A stretch of 64,000 bases of DNA from the NCBI GenBank assembly GCA_024699855.1, contig JAMPIQ010000001.1, positions 11,098,001 through 11,162,000 on the forward strand, written 5' to 3'. The DNA comes from Aphelenchoides besseyi (taxonomy: Eukaryota; Nematoda; Chromadorea; Rhabditida; Aphelenchoididae). The translations under genes and the position numbers were made by a program. Shown piece after piece: positions 36,889 through 47,900 of this stretch. Below the pieces are notes generated by a model. That model had not been told where the DNA came from and made no database searches. It worked only from the letters and a program-made list of their open reading frames with translations. Within the stretch, counting starts at the first letter, position 1. Every line of letters starts with the position of its first letter.

Positions 36889-37276
36889 TTCAGTGAACGA
36901 GACGGACGCGAAGATCCAAATGACAATTTCTGTTGCTTTTTATATCCAGGAATTTGTTTTTGTGAATTCCTCATTTTATTCAACAAAATAAAGCTAATCG
37001 GCTATCTCTGTATGGTATTCACAGCTTCATCTTCACTCTCCAACAGCTGAACTAAACGTTTTCTATTTATAACCTATTCAGTTCAGAAAACTTCCTCGAT
37101 TCTAACGGTCATTACAATCGATGGCCTCAAAAGAGCTTGTTCCGGAGATTCACAAGAACACAAATTCCATAAAAGTTTGTTTATTTGTGAAAGACTGTAC
37201 AGAAAACGAGGTTATTAAATGGCCGAAACGTTTGATGATGATCCTAACTTCACCGGTAAATCCGAAACCGTAGACT
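36889..37276. other. Intergenic
   Basis: No gene supported. AATAAA on the plus strand near 36988 has no obvious partner; the 3' end of the peroxidase gene lies at the right edge. Confidence 0.3.
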
Positions 37277-40099
37277 CTAAACGACCAATCCGAAGTCTTC
37301 TTTCCATTTCTCCAATTTGGGTGCCGGAACACTTGCACATCCAATGAGTTGGCTTGGGAGTTTGACTTGTTCAAAAGCACGGAAAGGAACTGATTTCATT
37401 CCGTCCGACGAATCACACAGAACACGTGCCATCGTGATCTTTCGAATCTCGGCGATTTGATCGGCTCGTAGAATCTTTTCGTTCTCGTAGTAGAAACTGA
37501 AAACAAGAATCGTACAAAATTTAGCAACGAGAAACTAACCGATCACCATCTCGCAACGCTCGGAACTGTTTTCCGATTACACAACCCAAAGTTGGACCCA
37601 CTAAAGCGTCCGGAAGTGGATCTTCAAGCAGACTTCCGACGTACATGTCAATTTGATCTTTAAGATTAAGTACTAATGAAATAGTCATTGAGCTTACCAA
37701 CATCTTTGTAGAGAGTTTCCAAGTTCTGTCTGACAATCAGATTGGAAATCGTCGTGTTCAAGTCGTCAAAAGTTTTCACTTCGCTCATTCCACAGAATTT
37801 ACGCCAAGCCGTGTAGCCTAAAGAAAAAAGTTAGCTGATCGATTAAGAAGTTGAAAGCTTACCGGGAATACCGTGATCTCGACCTCGTTGAATGTTGATT
37901 GAACCCAAGTCGGAGTTGCCGAAAATTCGTTCTGTTACAGCCGGGGTTAGACGTTGGGGCATTTTGGACGGCAATGTCATGAGACCGCGAAGTAGAGGAT
38001 CAACGCCGTTATTGATAATATGTTGCGATTTGAACATTCCTGATCAATTTGAGTTAAAATCGTTGTGGCCATAAACTCACCTTCGTTGAACGGAATTCCG
38101 CCGACTTGATCGTAATTCTCGTCCAGGAACGGATAAAACTCTTGAATCATTCCGTGTCCGAAACGGAACGCACAACCAGTGAATTCGTTTGCAATGTTCG
38201 GATTGACTTTGGGATCATAGCCGCTGTACTTGTCAATCAGCTTTTTGTAACCTTTTCCCAACAATCTTGGCAGATATTCATCGTAGGTAATCTTCTGAAT
38301 GTAGGCGGAAACAATGCGTCGAGTCTCGTGGAAGATTCGATCTTGATCCCAATGTTCGTTGATGCGTTGCAATGTTGCGGCGATTCTGCAAAAAAAGAGG
38401 TTGAAGAGAAGTTCGTCTGCTCACTAACTTGTTGTGTTGACGAACGAAAAGCGTGTGCAGCGACGCCAAACCAACGAAAATATTTGCGCGATCATCTCCT
38501 GCGATGATGTTCATCGAAGAATCGACGGGCGGAAAGACGCGTCCACGGATGATGTTCGTTTTCAGGAAACCGCCTTGTCGAAACAGAAATTGATCGCGAT
38601 TACTCGAACCGTAGATCTGAATTGAAAGGTTCAAGTTCAAGGTTCCTCAGTTCACTTACCATTGAGCCGTCGATGAAAGCAGTGTTCTCGTTGTACTGCT
38701 CACGAAATCGACCTTGTCCACTGCCGCAAACCGGAGTTGATCGAGCCACCGGAAGACATTGAAAGCGTCCGAAACTGAAAGCCGAATGTTGTCAAGACAA
38801 ATTGTAAGAACTCACGTCGGATCCAGGCGACTCAGAATCACCGAGAAACAGCGACCTCCTTGAGGCGTACAACTCGCACACTCCTGATTGTTCAACATCG
38901 TCGTTTTTGCCATATCGTGGGCCATGAATTGACCTAAAGAGCGAATTGAAGATCGTTAGGACCTCGTTTATTTACCCCACTGCATCAAAAGCGCATTCGA
39001 CTTTCCGCTGATTTCTGACGACGACGACAACATAAGTCGGGACGCTTCGCGCGACGATGGTCGTTGACGCAAAAGCGACGCTGTAAACGAAGGCGTTGAA
39101 ACGCAAAGCGCAAGAAACTCACAAACTGGCGCCGAAAATTCGTCGTCGTAAATCGGATCTTGCAAACGTCGCAACGGCCGAAAGGCGGCGCCCATCAGCG
39201 GATCGTCCAAGTTGTTGCAGGAGCCGTCGAAGGCGCGGAAGTTCAAGTGGAAACACAAGTTTCGCTTGCAGTTCGGCGTCGCCATTTCCGGGACGCAGCC
39301 GAAGTTCGCGTTATTCGAACGCACGTCGTTGATCGATAGTGCGCGTCGAATCGACGTGTCTTCATTGGACGAAACGAACGTGCAGTCGCTTTCCGTGAAC
39401 TCGCCGTTGTTCGGCGGCGAACGATCGTTGACGAGTTGACCTGCAAAAAAGAGAATTTGCGTCTTCCGCCGACGCCAACCTTTGCAGGATTTGCACGACT
39501 TGGCGCACTGAACCAACATCCAGACTTTGTTGGTTTCGCATTCGTCTTCAATGGAAAAAGAAGTTAGTCGACGACAAAGGAAACTCACTGATCGATGCCC
39601 AGAACGAGCACAAGCGATGTCGATCGATGCAAATCGTCGAGCCGTTGCAACGATCGCAGGAAATCGCGCACGCACGATTCATCCACTGCTTATTGGATTC
39701 GCATTCGCCGATCGACGCCCAGAATTTGCCTGAACGTCTTTTTGAGCTCCCTAAAAAAGTCCGAACTCACACAAATCGTGACGATCTTTGCAGATTCCCG
39801 GCTCGTCTTCGTTGATGTCCGGACGTTTGGTTGCGTCCGTGGACTTCGACGTTGTGGTGCTTTTCTCTGTGGTTGTTTCTTGGGTTGTTTCGATGGTTGT
39901 GAGGCTCGGCGTAACAACTACGACGTCTTCTTTGGACCCCACTCCACTGTCTCGTCGATCGTCCAACTCGTCATCTTCCAAGTCGTTCGTGTCGGCGCGC
40001 ACATCTGCAAACACGGCGGCGATTAGACGCGCGAGAAGACGTCGAGAACTCACTTCGCAATCCCAAGACGAGGATCAGCGCAAACGTCGTCCACTTCAT
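37277..40099 (-). CDS. ShKT-domain animal haem peroxidase (MLT-7/SKPO-like)
   Basis: Secreted animal haem peroxidase of about 700 residues, the class that cross-links cuticle tyrosines or acts in defence in nematodes. Signal peptide [14 protein letters not shown]; the ATG at 40099 follows a CCTTTCAG acceptor by 2 bp. A Thr/Ser-rich linker is followed by two ShKT domains: [11 protein letters not shown] to ISCDRC, and [14 protein letters not shown] to KSCKSC. Peroxidase landmarks are [16 protein letters not shown], the distal histidine [48 protein letters not shown], the proximal region [31 protein letters not shown] and [20 protein letters not shown]. It ends [11 protein letters not shown]. 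About ten introns of 40-55 bp. Catalytic residues look intact. MLT-7 and the SKPO proteins share this layout and I cannot separate them. Confidence 0.9.
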
Positions 40100-41500
40100 C
40101 GCTGAAAGGCAAATGGCCAAAATGAAAGGGAGAAGGTGGAATTGAAAACGACGCGCTTCCCCGCCTCGAATTAACGAAACTTGATTGCGATTAATTCGCT
40201 AAAGTGGAACGGACGATTTGGTTCGAAAGGTTGTTGACGAGTTGGAGGTAGAATTCGAGTAATTTCATCAATTTCGAGATCCATTCAACAACTGTGTGGT
40301 CTTTTAAGGTCAAGTTTAAAGTCGAAAAACACGAAACTTTGTTGTTGAAATTCTTGAGCGTTCGGAAACAAAGAGAAGACGATCGACGCGCAGTGAGTGA
40401 TAACGAACGGGGAGAAGAGGCGCAAAGAAGATGAACGAGAATCGTATCCAAAATCGATGGAGGGGCGAGAAATTCCCCAAAAAAAGTGAGAAACTTCCGG
40501 TTTTGCGTAATTTCCATTTTTGGCGCCTTTTTGCCGTTGACCTTCCAAGCGAGTTTTTTGCGGCTTCTCAATGTCAAATTTTTGGGCGTGCGAAATCGGA
40601 CGACCTCCAACCACCGGGTATATCCGCGCAGACGAGTTTAGCGGTTACGAAGTTTCGCTTTTTTGATTCGATTGGGAACAAAAGTCACAGGTTGAGGGCA
40701 GAAAGACGTTTGTGTTGCGCGTTCGAACAACAACTACACGAATTTCCGTAAATGTCGATCCGACTTCCGCTCAAGCCACTCGAACGTTTTCGTGGTCATT
40801 TTTGCGTCCACCAATTACAATCGACGTCTTCTAAAGAGCGTCAAGAGCACGCTGCTCGAACGCCAACAACTACAACCCGGATATCAACTGGCGGGGCCGA
40901 CGTCGACGCGCATCGATCATATGCGGTGGCAAGTCAAGAAAAACAGGTAATCAGGCGTCAAGATCAACAACCCTCACGCCTCATGGGCAAGAAGCCAAAA
41001 AAATGGAAATCCGGAAAACTTGCGGTCATTCGACGTCGAACGTAAACGAGTTTGCGCGCACGTCCGTTTTATCAGCGCGCAAAAAACGGATTCGCGGCGC
41101 ACGAGAAATGTCGACGCGTAAAATTTCTCCGAAACAACAAAATTTCGAAAACTTTCTTTGTCAAGAAACCTCAGAAGATTGTTCATCGTTACAACCGCGT
41201 TGGGGTTCAAACTACATCTCGAAAATTGGGAACGATTGCTTTGTCTAATGTTTTCATCGAATTGGGACCTCAGGTACAAGCTAATAAACTCACAAACATA
41301 ATTTGAACTTAATGTTTCGTATCATAAGGCGCTTTCCGGGCGTCTTGTTAACTTCTGATTATCATTCGACTATTGAATAACCAAAAAAGGTCATGAAGAA
41401 GCTTTATGTGTTTGGGAAAAAGCTTGTTGAATTTCAATTTAATTGATTTCATCGGCATTGACAACAAGACATTATCAACTGGAAAACAGCAGACGAAACA
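40100..41500. other. 1.4 kb without a confident gene
   Basis: The plus strand at about 40745-40950 reads KSTLLERQQLQPGYQLAGPT then RIDHMRWQVKKN and ends at a CAG|GTAATC donor, so it may be an exon of an unassembled gene. Basic ORFs at 41003-41306 (plus) and 40974-41279 (minus) overlap and show no family. The first 300 bp should carry the peroxidase promoter. Confidence 0.3.
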
Positions 41501-42688
41501 ATGTTCGATTTTTGGCTCTGGAGTACGATCATTACATTGGCCAACGGAGTCAGTATGGATCGTATGATTTGTTCGAAAAGCATGAGTTTAATTCGGTTGT
41601 TTAGCTAATCCCGGCATTTACGAAAGCGTGATGCAGAGCGATAAAGAAACATTCAAACAGGTAAGAGGGAAGATCAATGGTCCACGCTCACCTTTTGCAG
41701 TTCGAACTCCAAGATGCCGATATGAAATTGGTTCCCGGCAAAATGATCAGATTCAGAGGTCGTTTGGTTCAAGGCCATGATAAAGCGACAGTATCTTTGT
41801 TGAATGATAATCCGCCGGAGGATGGCGTCTACGACTATACGGAGGTTCCGTTTCATATGCGTTTCGATTTTAAAGAGGACCACGATGTAAGTAGATGCCG
41901 ACCGTTCTGTTCGCATTCTTGAACTTTTAGGTTGTGCTGGGTTGCCATCACAATGGTAAATGGGAAGAGGAAGAGAGGCATAAACACAATCTTAAGCAAG
42001 GTGATGTTATTGAGATACGGTAAGAGACAACGAATTCGATTTGAAGATTCAAATTTTAGACTCATAGCCCAAGAGAATCAGTTTGATGTTTATCTTAACC
42101 ACAAACACTTCGCCTTCTTCAACTATCGACGACCACTTAGCGAAGTTCGTTTCATCGATACGAACGGTGGATTTTCGATTGATGATCTTGCACTCAACGG
42201 CGGAAACTTTCCGATTCCATACAATGGATCAGTTTCAAAGATGGAAGAAGGTGAAAGCTTTCTGAACAACCGATTACTTGACGTTCTTTTCAGGTGCCAA
42301 AATATTGATTACCGCACGTGCGAATTCGGGTTGTGAAAAGATGGAGATCTTGTTATACTTAGATGATAAAAGAACAATTCCGTTTAGATTGACTTTGTGG
42401 GTAAGAGGAGGCTACGCAACAATGTCTGGATTTGTTAACGGAGCGTGGAAACCGGAGATGCGAAGCGAATATCAACTTCTAATGCCCGACACAATACACG
42501 AGTTTACAATCTACATGGATCAAGTGAACTTTTACGTTGACGTAGACGGTGTTCAACAATACAAGTATCCCACAGAACCATCGTCCGGACGCATTAGCCG
42601 TTTGACAAGTGGCTCGGAAAAGGAGTTTGAGTGGTTGAACGTCGAGAATCCACTATTGGTTTCGAAGCCTCCGCCTGATGATCCGTAA
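41501..42688 (+). CDS. Secreted tandem-repeat galectin
   Basis: Beta-galactoside-binding lectin with two carbohydrate-recognition domains. Exon 1 gives a signal-like start MFDFWLWSTIITLANGVT (intron near 41553-41604), then NPGIYESVMQSDKETFKQ. CRD1 runs from KMIRFRGRLVQGHDKATVSL through FHMRFDFKEDHDVVLGCHHN and the W-x-x-E segment GKWEEEERHKHNLKQGDVIE, then FDVYLNHKHFAFFNYRRP. CRD2 runs from KILITARANSGCEKMEILLY through GAWKPEMRSEYQLLMPDTIH to MDQVNFYVDVDGVQQYKYP. The sugar-binding H-N-P-R box is degenerate in both, but W-K-P-E-M-R keeps the W-x-x-E-x-R pattern in CRD2. A signal peptide is unusual, because most galectins leave the cell unconventionally. Its stop lies 8 bp from the stop of the convergent four-TM gene. 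Confidence 0.82.
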
Positions 42689-42696
42689 ACGTTTAT

Positions 42697-43268
42697 TCAA
42701 CCTCTTAAGACAATAAAAACAATTTGAGCAATTTGACAAAATAACGCTGCGTAGCAAAGAATCTATAATCAAAACTGCGAACATAAAAAGCTTTCGACTT
42801 ACCATGATGATTATCAAACGTGGATAGTAACCCCAATCCATGAGCTTTGGATTGGCAATATGAACGTAGTAGGATTCGGAAATAGCACAAGCCAACAGAA
42901 GGAACGCACAAAAACCGTGAAGAATCAACATCTGAAGAGCCGTTGGATTGACGCGAACTGAACACTCACCTTCATTTTTCCCAAATCGACAATCACGTTC
43001 TTGCCAAGTATCTGTGCCAGCAAAGTGGCTGTCGTGACCAACCACACAACAAACAGGAAAATCAACACCATCAGCACAAGCGGCCAACCGTTTAAGTAGA
43101 AGGCGAAAAAGATTCCCAAATGAGACCAAACAAGATGACCGACGAACATCGAAATCGATGTGAAGAGCTGAAATTCGTTTGCGTAGATCGCCGTTGCCAA
43201 AATCACTTTACCACAATCAGAACGGTTAGAATCCCGTGAAGACTTCGGATGTATTCCAAATCGGCCAT
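42697..43268 (-). CDS. Four-TM MARVEL/tetraspan-like protein 1
   Basis: Starts MADLEYIRSLHGILTVLIV (ATG 43268). An intron leads to LFTSISMFVGHLVWSHLGIF, then WPLVLMVLIFLFVVWLVTTA with LLAQILGKNVIVDLGKMK, then LILHGFCAFLLLACAISESY. A last exon, starting after an ATTATAG acceptor, reads ILCYAALFCQIAQIVFIVLR and ends RG stop at 42697. Four membrane segments with a short E-Y-x-R-S-x-H-G-I-L start match the paralogue at 43918-44479 exon by exon. The overall layout resembles MARVEL-domain proteins of membrane apposition or trafficking, but I rely on topology rather than a firm motif. Last of three close same-strand genes. Confidence 0.7.
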
Positions 43269-43428
43269 GTTCTTGGGTGAAGGAAAAGAAAACACAAAAA
43301 GATTTCCGAATGTTTTTCGTCGTTCACACGACTTTTCGATCGTGACTATTCGTCTTATCGCGACAAATGAAGAGGTGTGGCGTGGGATTGAGTCAAGAGA
43401 AATTTTTTATTTTCCCAACATTCTACAA

Positions 43429-43866
43429 TCATTGAAGTTTTTTCGGTTTTAAAACTATTGCACGCATATACACTGGACCGTTGTGCTGCTCATGGACTTC
43501 CACCGTCGAATAGTCGCTTGAATACGACGAGTCGGAAGAGCCCGAGCTATCAAGGAGGCTTACTAGCGTTCCCGTCGCTTGAGAGATCTCGGAGCCGCCC
43601 CCCATACGATCTTCGGGAGCAGTGACAACGGCGTTTTGAAGCTCTTCATTCGTTTCACTGGCTTTTTCAACGTCCGTTTCCTTCTTCTTTTTTTTCTCTT
43701 TGCTTTCGAGTATGTCCACAATCACGACAATGCAAATCAGAATCACGAGTAGCATGCATCTGAAATGGCGCAAATTAGTCGGATGTAAAGCTTCGCAAAC
43801 TTACGCCGCAAAAATTGCAAAACTGTTTTTTTGTACGAACTTGTCCATCTGTTCGAAGGTAACCAT
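43429..43866 (-). CDS. Small single-TM protein between the two four-TM genes
   Basis: Starts at 43866 (MVTFEQMDKFVQKNSF) or, if trans-splicing uses TTCGAACAG, at the ATG at 43848 (MDKFVQKNSF). A short intron joins AIFAA to CMLLVILICIVVIVDILE, a single hydrophobic helix. A basic run KEKKKKKETDVEK and a low-complexity region ending SGSSDSSYSSDYSTVEV follow; the tail is MRAIVLKPKKLQ. About 130 residues, no family recognised. The upstream four-TM gene ends 51 bp away and has AATAAA 7-12 bp after its stop, an arrangement typical of worm operons. The acidic/serine-rich tail suggests phosphorylation (inference). Confidence 0.62.
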
Positions 43867-43917
43867 AGCATAAGAAAAAAGGAGCAACCAATCAAAAAGA
43901 AAGAAGTTTATTGGAAT

Positions 43918-44479
43918 TCATTGGAATGCAACAAAAACGATTTGACCCAAAAGTGCAATTAGCATAACCCAACAGGAAATCTGAAAGTCGACGGCAATTG
44001 ATTTGACATTCCCGCAACTCACCATCACGATTATGAAACGTGGGAAATAGAAATTGTTCACGGGATCCGCACGACTTACGTAAAACGATTCGGCAACGGC
44101 GGCCGCACAAATCAAAAGCGCACAAATGGCGTGAAGGATCAGAACCTGCAACAGGTTGCAAGCTGTCGACTTCAACGGTCGTCTCTCACCTTCACTTTTC
44201 CCAACTGTTCCATGAGATCTTTACCTAAAGTTTGAGCTAAAAGAACGATTGTTGAGGTCATCCAGACGGCGGTCAGAAACACAAGAGTCATGGTCACCAG
44301 TGGCCAATGAGCCAAAACAAACAGGAAGTAGACATCGCCGTTGTGCCAAACGAAGTGACCGACGAAAATCGCGAACCCACTCAACAACTTAAACGAATTG
44401 AGTTGACAGAAGCTTGTAAACTTACGACAATAATCGAACTCAGTATTCCGTGAATCGAACGCAAATATTCGAAACCCAT
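43918..44479 (-). CDS. Four-TM MARVEL/tetraspan-like protein 2
   Basis: Paralogue of the gene at 42697-43268. It starts MGFEYLRSIHGILSSIIVV (ATG 44479), then LLSGFAIFVGHFVWHNGDVY, WPLVTMTLVFLTAVWMTSTI with VLLAQTLGKDLMEQLGKVKV, LILHAICALLICAAAVAESF and a last exon ISCWVMLIALLGQIVFVAFQ. Intron positions match those of the first copy. First of three same-strand genes spaced 51 and 160 bp apart. Probably an integral membrane protein with cytoplasmic ends; function unknown. Confidence 0.7.
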
Positions 44480-44901
44480 GACCGTAGAGACGAAGGTTTA
44501 GCTCCCGAAAAGTTTTGGGGACTGAAAACCAAAAACAATTTTACTCTCCAGTTTCACCTGTTGCCCTTTGGGTTGACATTTTTCAACCGTTGGAGCGAAT
44601 CGGGAAACTTACAGAACAAGAAATCAAAGATCACAGAGCAATTGAGATTAATAAACTTAAGTCATTTAAATTTACTTTCGTGACAAAAAATACTTTTCGT
44701 TCTTCCCGCCTGACAACCAAACAGTCACAAGCGGTGAGAGTCAACTAGTCACGATCTATATGTTGACTCTCGTGGCTCATAGAAACCGGAAACGAGAAAC
44801 CCCGCGGTTTTGTTGCTTGAGAGAAATCTTCACCGGTTAGTCACCAATGAAAAGGCGTTTATTCTTTGATAGACAAGCAGAAATAACGGTTCATGCGTGC
44901 T
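44480..44901. other. Intergenic, about 0.4 kb, with a 10-bp-arm inverted repeat
   Basis: Probable promoter of the four-TM operon. It contains the inverted repeat GAGAGTCAAC (44736-44745) and GTTGACTCTC (44762-44771) around a 16-bp loop. Otherwise nothing supported. Confidence 0.4.
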
Positions 44902-47900
44902 CTAACTGTTCTTTCGAGCCTCTTCTTCGGATTGCAATTGTCGTTGTTCTTCGGCCAACTCCTCCCATTTCGCCAAGTTGTAACTGAAAAGCCGAAGGTT
45001 GATTGCACTTTGTTGAGAACTCACGCCGCACGTTCCTTTAATTGCTCGGCCTGTGGAATTACTTTGGCAATCACGTCGTAGCACGGACAACAGATTCCTT
45101 TCATAAATCCGACTTGCATCTGCGGCAACTCATTGGCTTTCGAGCGGTCCATCATTGGAATCGGTTCGCGGCCGTTCAACTTTTCGGCATCGCCCTAAAG
45201 AAAGTTAACTGCGTATGTGATCACTTACTTGTTCGTAGAACTCTTCGAAAATCACTTTCACGGTTTCGGTCTGAATTTTCCACCTAAACCACACATTTTT
45301 AACTTCGTGAACTGGCGCTTCAAACGGCGCAGATCTGCGTCGAATTGAGCAAACACTTGACGATGAAGGTGAATATACTTTCAGTTTGTTTCCCTTTGAA
45401 CTTTCAGATTATGTTCATTGCCGGAATTGTTCGACACTTCGCGACGAACTTTTTCGTTCAACCGAAGTTCGCCTTGTCATCACAACATCGGATCGTATTT
45501 TAAATCTCATGGAAAATGAAAAAGTGCAAGATGCTCATTCTCGACGAAGCAGATAAACTGCTATCTCGAGACATCCATTGAATGTTTGATCGTCTCGTCG
45601 ACCATTTGCCCAATAATCGTCAATCCATGCTCTTCTCCGCAATTTTCCACGCACCGTCGATGCGTTCGTGCAAAAGCATGCGAAGAATCTGGACTAGATC
45701 AATCTGATAAAGGAATTCGTTGACCTCAACATCGTCCGATACTATGTCTATCTTCATGAGAAGCAAAAGGTTTGCCGCTTGAATACGTTGTTCCACAAGC
45801 CCCAAATCAAGTAAACGATCATCTTCTGCAATTCGACTCAACGCGTCGAGTTGTTGGCGAAGACGATTTCGGATCTTGGCTCCTTCTGTCACTACATTCA
45901 CTCCAAGATGGCTCAACAACATCGTGATTGTGTGCTCCACGGGCTTCATCAAGAAAATTGTCGTTATTTGGTGTGCTCGGATCTTTTGAGTCGTGGCATC
46001 GACATCCAAAATGTTAATGTGGTCATTAGGTTCGAGTTTCCACGCAACTCGGAGACTTACTTGCACCGTGTTGGACAGTGAGTAGTCTGTTTGGACTAGA
46101 TAGGAATAGCGCCCTGTGGTGATTGAAAATTGCTTTTGTTTGGTTTTGAGGTGTGTTGCACTTTGGCACGAGGTGCTTTGAACGTTCGGGAATCGCGATT
46201 AATTTCATCAACTACGAGGATCATCAAAACTTGCGTCGCATGGAACACGAAATTCAAACCTTCATCGATCCGCTCCCGAAAGAAGTCGATCCGAAGCTCT
46301 ACGTTGTCGAATGCCAACTCGTTAGGGCGGTTGTCTGAACGGAATCAGAAAAGTTAAATCAATTCACCAATTCTTAAGTCAACTGGTATTCTCCTTTTTA
46401 ATTCTTTGAGTTAATATTCTCGTGCAGCATTTCTTTCTTCGATTTGTTGTATTCTTTTCGAATTTCTGAGCGTTTTACAAATTTTTTTAGTAATTGATTC
46501 ACCTAATGCCCATTCACTAATACACACCCTTAGTTAAGCTCATAGGCGATCGATATCTTATCCTTAAGGTCAAGTTGAAATTGGAACCAAAGCTTTGTTT
46601 TGGAGGATTTTCAGGTACCTTCGGGTTGTGTTTGATTTGACCCTCCCGAAACTTACGGCTTAGCGGTAGCAATAAGATCACACGAAGTCATGATGATCGC
46701 TTGTGATAGCAATCTAAAGACTTTAGGTGAGTGATAGTGGAGTTAGCTTACCGATGTGATTCGTTAGTCCAACTGAATTCGTTTCGCTCGCAAAGTCCCG
46801 CCATTTGAGCTCGATTCGGGAAGAAGAGAGCCAAATCTGTGGCCAGAATACAATGTTTGATCAAACTCAAAACTTGTTTGTACTCATCGCCGCGTAGCGA
46901 ACGCAAAATGTTATGACCGTCTTGTTGAAGAATCGTGACCGTCTGATTAAAATGATGATGTTCCATGACTGAGGTTGAGTAAATGGACGCTAAGGGAGTA
47001 CTCATTGACTTCATGTACGCATTGTTCTTTCCGCGATGATCCAAATCGTGACAAATCGATGCGACGTAGAGGGCCAAAGCCTAAATAATTGGTCAGTCTT
47101 TTCACTCCAATTTCCTTTTTACTTCCAACGGTTGAAAGATTTTGGTTTGTCGCAGAAATACGAACATCGCGTGTGCAACCGTGAAACCGTGTTGCCAATT
47201 ATGATACGGGACTTTGCGATAGTTCTTGCGAACAGTTAACGTAAAGCGAATCAAATCGTCGTGATCAAAACGTCTGGAATGACTGTGCAGCATTTCAAGA
47301 AGTTGTGTTGATGAGTACTTACAAAAAATCGCTGAACAATGTTCGAAACATGTAGACCGCATACAACGGCTTCTCCAACTCCGACAGTTTGTTGCCGTTG
47401 AATTCGAAGCTGCAAACGAAGATCATTGTTGAGCACACGACGTGCAAACTCACTGATCCAATTCGGGAATGTAATTTTGCAGTTGAACACGTTTGAGTTT
47501 GTTTACTTCATCACGATTACAAACCGAATGATAAGCTAAGACCTCCAACGCTACACGATACTTCTGAAATACGTCAAACGTTTATTTGTTTTCAACAAAT
47601 ATATTTTCTATTCAAACCAACAGTTATAAGTCACTCACCGCATCGCTTACCTGCAACAAAAACTTGTGGTGAAATCGATTTGGGCGCTTAACTCACCTGT
47701 TCTGAACGTCGAATTTTATCGTAGAGTTTGGCGTGATGCAACGCCAACCCACAATAAATGGCAAACGTTTCGAACGACTCCTCGTCGGCACTCGTGAACT
47801 CGCCATTGTGTTTGTTGACCATTTGGACGACGCCAATTACACTGAAAAAGAAGCTATCTACTTCTTCAGTACTCACTTACTTTCCTCTCATGAAAATTGG

